Source: Glandiceps talaboti (lineage: Eukaryota; Hemichordata; Enteropneusta; Spengelidae). Taken from it: DNA of 64,000 nucleotides. Below the pieces are notes generated by a model. That model saw nothing but the letters and a program-made list of their open reading frames with translations. It did not search any database and was not told the origin of the DNA. The stretch is taken from positions 15,774,651-15,838,650 of the forward strand of contig NC_135563.1 of assembly GCF_964340395.1 (NCBI RefSeq). The letters run 5' to 3'. Each line of letters starts with the position of its first letter. The first letter of the stretch is position 1. This document shows positions 59,816-64,000 of the stretch, in pieces. The position numbers and the translations under genes were made by a program.

Positions 59816-61639
59816 TCCACACATCTCCTCTTTTGCTCGTTTGCTAATTTATTTGGCCATGTGTTCTGTCCGCTTCTTTTTTTTTTTTTACTTCTGTACG
59901 ATGGTATTTAGTTCAATCCTTCAAAGTGTATTTCAAACATTGTGAGAAGTACAACCATGTATGCAATGACTGTAAGCATATCACAAAAAAAAACCAGAAT
60001 ACTTCAGTTGCAACATCGTTAGACATACAGGTTAGCTGAAATACGGATGAAAGGTATTAAAATGAAACATCCTGCAAATACGAAGCCTCCGAAGTCATAT
60101 GATATGTCGATAAGCAGCCACCTAGATGATGACCCTGTATGATGTAATGGTTGAACAACAACCACTCGTCCTGTAGGAAGCTTATAGGATGGCGGAAGTT
60201 CGGTAACATCATACTATATATTATGGTGTCTTGATATTCTACCGTCTGCCTCTTGCTTGCGAACTTCTCAGACATCAGTTTTTTTTAATTGTTGACAAGT
60301 CTACAATGCATATGGTGACCAATACCAATGTTTCGAAATCACGACACGCTCATGTATTCATACATTAAATATGAGTTTGTCAATGTGGAACTTATATCAT
60401 AATAACACATTTTCCACGCATGTGATCATACATAGTATAGTTTTCATACAGTGTATAAGCACACTATCAATGTGAAATGAAGTGTGTATCTCCATACGAA
60501 CAAATTAAATAAGGTATTATTCCCCAATAATTTTCTCCGTTTACGCAAGGAAAATCGTTTCAATTTTTTCCGTTCATATATTCACGAATGATATTCGAAT
60601 AGACCAGACTCTGAGGAGGCATTGTCACTATGAGTCGCTAGACGAGTAGTGACAACCCTAAGGTCATGAGTTTTGTCATGCTGAATAAAGGAAAATATTG
60701 GGAATAATATGTATACCAGCCGCGCTAGTAATGTTTATCAAACATAGGGACAAGTAATGGCGATTTTGAACGTTTTGACTGATATTTCGAGCTCAGCAGA
60801 ACCAATGACGTAAACGTGCATTGTCGTGTCGTAGACGCCCGTTATCGTGACAGTAGGACGACCAGGGTATACAGGGTATACTTTCCATATATTTTGTTCA
60901 ACTTGGCTTCCGCATGGTAGAAGGGCATGACGCACAGTCTTTTATACAGTTAAATTTAACAAAATCAACAACGATAATTTTAAATTCCTATGCTGGATGT
61001 CCTATTGACGGGGTGGGGGAGGGGTGGAGTCATGTTTAAAAATGCTTACGAAAAAGAGTCAAATATGATATTACTGTCCCTCTCTCTTATAATCAAATAA
61101 TTACTTAGGTGTCCGTGAAATCGCCAATAATGTACTCAGATAATACTTTGTTGAACTGCTATCTTATCTGTCCTCTGGTCGGGAGAGTAAATCACAGAAA
61201 CGGAGGACAAGCGGCCAGTGTGCCCTGGGGTAGTTACTTCGCCTAGTGTACACTCGTTGGCGAAGTACACGTTCCTAAAATATCGATCGTGTATGTATAC
61301 ATATACAATTGGCACAAAGTATGCTGTTCATCCCCGTTTTCATTTTAAGACAGTGGTGACAAGACAGATGTCTGGATTCGTGTGTCTGGCATTAGTATTA
61401 AGCCCCCATATTAATAATGTATCCTGAGATAACACATTAAGTCTACGAATACTGGAATGTAATATTAATGCAGTGTACATAAACTGCGTATGGTTATCTC
61501 AAAGTTAACTAAAATTCAGGGAAACAAACTATCTCTTCAAGGTGCTTATACTGGCATTAAACAAGAAATCGGTCTATTTGGGATTTTGTTCTATGAATTT
61601 CACAGTTTTAGGAAGACGCTTCCGAATTCGAAGTATCAC
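59816..61639. other. Intergenic, nothing recognised
   Basis: It includes a short T-run at about 59878-59889. No gene or clear element seen. Confidence 0.5.
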
Positions 61640-62040
61640 ACCATTGTCAAGTCGAATGATTACAGTGGCCCCAAGGTGTCGATGCCGGTTCAAGCCTTCT
61701 CGCTGCCATTTATTTTTGGATGACCGAAGGACTGAAGTCCTAGGGCATAATTTGAACCACTATTGTGCCAATCAACCCAGCTCTACAAAGGGGGACCTGA
61801 TAGAGATAGAAATGGCTATGTAACGGATTCAATCCTACACAATTACAAAGGCCATGAGGGACAGAATGGCCCTCGGGGAGTTGAGGAAGTATAAAGAGCC
61901 GCACCTGCGTAGTTATAGGTCTATACCATGAGTGATAATTGTGAACAAATTTTGACCAAAGTGTCTTGAAGCGCCGAAGCTCTCTTTTTGTTATGCATTG
62001 TTTCACCTTTGCTTGAATTAGGGTTGGGCAAAACTTTAAT
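61640..62040 (+). mobile_element. Candidate tRNA-derived SINE-like retroposon
   Basis: A B-box-like GGTTCAAGCCT at 61687-61697 follows an A-box-like TGATTACAGTGG at 61658-61669 at tRNA-type spacing. After these comes a GC-richer, non-coding body (ACAAAGGCCATGAGGGACAG, then TCGGGGAGTTGAGGAAGTAT) unlike the surrounding AT-rich DNA. The body feels like a conserved SINE core, but I cannot name the family, and no tail or target duplication is defined. Confidence 0.35.
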
Positions 62041-64000
62041 GCCTCAGTACATGACAGACGATGTCTTGAGTCGTGTTACTTCTGTCAATGTTCTGTCGTT
62101 CAGCAGCTCAACTCATGAACCTTTCTGATAATGAGAAACGTTTTTCTAGATGTACAACGGTCGATCTGACTGCCTCTGCTTAATATGGGGAAAATGGGCT
62201 GTTTTGTCAAGGAGCCACCAGACTTAATGGTTAACTAGTAATCACTGATGGCGTTGATCAAAGGCATCGGTTTCCAACAACATTAGGCGTTGGTAATTGC
62301 TTATCATTTAAACAGTCATGGAAAACTGTTAGGTTGTTCTTCTGTGTCACGGCAATTGCCACTTTGAGTGACTTGTTTAATCTTATACCGTTATTCCCTC
62401 AGCAAGCTGTATTGACGTTTTCGTGAATGCACTATTCTTAGTGTACACGTTGGAGGTACAATGTTCCATCGACAAGTTTGCATTGCCGGTTAATCGAATC
62501 TTAGACATTTTGTTCCTTTTTTTCTCAAGGATTTTGAAGAATATAGTCATGTTTTCTACTGCACATCAACACACTGAATTGAAACATGAAATCAAGCAGA
62601 TACTTTGTCCTCATTTCAAGGGACCAGTGTGCTACCATGCATGAGGATTTGAAATGGGAGACGGTGTATATATATAGTAGCGACCGATGGTGAACTCGGA
62701 TTGTGTTGAATAGTATTACTGGGCAGAATGAAGTACTAATGTTCTTGTAACCCTTGGGTCTAAAACCATAACTGTTTGACAACTGACACGTGATTCTATA
62801 TAGAAATATTGACATAAAGTACAATATCTATTGGCTGACTTAGAGACGGGTTTTCGAATACCTAGTTTTTGGTTTTACGAGTTACGGAGATAGGGGTTTG
62901 TGGGGTGGAGGAGTGGACGTAAACGATTCTAGTATTAGCAGACTTTATCATACATTTCTATTTAATATTTTACGTTAGAGCTGTTTCGACTGATGATTAT
63001 GGTAGCCTTATATCGTTTGTTGTTCAGCCTGAGTTAGTGTAGACATGATCAGTTATTTATTGTGGTCGAATTTGACAGAAATAGTTTTTTGATTGATAAG
63101 AAAGTTATGAACCATCCGTATTCCCAGAAATGAAATGAATATATATATGGATGGTACGGATGGTATATATATATATTTGATTAATCGTTCATAAACGAAA
63201 TCTAAATTTTCTACTTTCACAAAGCGAAACTCTGTCTGACAGTCGGGAACAACAATCATATATGGCAACCTCAACCTAACCTTAAAACGTTCATTTATGA
63301 ATTCCGATAGACATGCTACCATCAAAGTCGTGTTTCATAGATGAAGGCCTGACAGAATGGCGAGTACATTGAGACCGACATATTTATGACACTCTCCAAT
63401 TAGGACCGTCTTTTAGGAATAAATTATCATCGCTGATGGAGACAATATAACAAAGTGCTCGTAAAGCTAACACGATATGTGTACTCACCCTTATAAGTTA
63501 AATCATCCTATAACCCGGGAATGACAGAAATAGACAGACCGCAACAAGCCAAAATAAGGCTTAAATACTAAGACAATGATAAAATACTAAATCGAATGTC
63601 AAAAGTAATTATGGGCTTTTAGTCTTTTGATGAGAGAAGGAACAGGAAATTGACATGACAGCTTTTATCACGTCCCACGCAAAGTGTGACATTTGTTTAC
63701 TGAAGGTTTTTAAAAAAAAATCTTTTAATACCCCAGTGTTTCCTTTTAATTTTCCATTGCCTTGACTTGCCTTATACACAGTAAACCGGTACTGTCTTTG
63801 TCGGTGTCCTGCTGCTCTAACGAGAAGATTACAAATTTGACATCTGAGAGATCATTACACAATTTCCGAATCCCCTGTGTTCAGACTTTGAATACACAGT
63901 AACGTCAACACTGCCTCGATGGCAATGATCACAGAGAGACCGACCGAGTGTAACATGAATTTGAGAACGAAGAAAAGACGCAATCCGCGGATGTGAAGAC
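62041..64000. other. Intergenic, AT palindrome only
   Basis: No gene recognised to the window end. A small ATATATAT...GGATGGTACGGATGG...ATATATAT segment lies at about 63138-63176. Confidence 0.45.

Overview
The window looks like an AT-rich, repeat-laden stretch of an invertebrate animal nuclear genome. It carries spliced genes with GT-AG introns of about 0.6-3 kb and many long microsatellites. It shows no operons, ribosome binding sites or dense coding. The two recognisable genes are a vesicular monoamine transporter (VMAT, SLC18 family) and a rhodopsin-class biogenic-amine receptor closest by eye to beta-adrenergic-like octopamine receptors. That receptor type is absent from vertebrates but found in protostomes and some invertebrate deuterostomes. 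A lophotrochozoan (for example a mollusc) or an ambulacrarian would fit; the sequence alone does not let me choose.

Region 1 (1-16578, + strand) holds the C-terminal half of the VMAT gene: ten constitutive exons plus one alternative exon. Every splice junction keeps frame and the stop is at 16576-16578. The N-terminal exons lie upstream of the window. The most interesting feature is a pair of 79-bp exons (5512-5590 and 6813-6891) with identical phase. Both encode the same transmembrane segment, matching TM8 of human VMAT2, but with different sequence. Using both exons, or neither, breaks the frame, so they look like mutually exclusive alternatives.

Region 2 (16579-26600) is intergenic. It contains a large compound microsatellite, a 1-kb array of a 44-bp satellite, one unexplained open stretch near 24.3-24.6 kb and another compound microsatellite.

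Region 3 (about 26600-28650, + strand) is the receptor gene: a TATA box and CRE half-site, a 471-codon uninterrupted coding region, and two poly(A) signals.

Region 4 (28650-64000) has no gene I can recognise. It holds simple repeats, a clear non-autonomous DNA transposon (37933-38163, with TIRs and a 5-bp target duplication), a possible Penelope/hammerhead-type remnant, a possible tRNA-derived SINE, dispersed repeat families shared with the VMAT introns, and several unrecognised open frames.

Functionally, the left half encodes vesicle loading of monoamines and the middle encodes a receptor likely to sense one. They lie about 10 kb apart in the same orientation. Whether this linkage matters is unknown.
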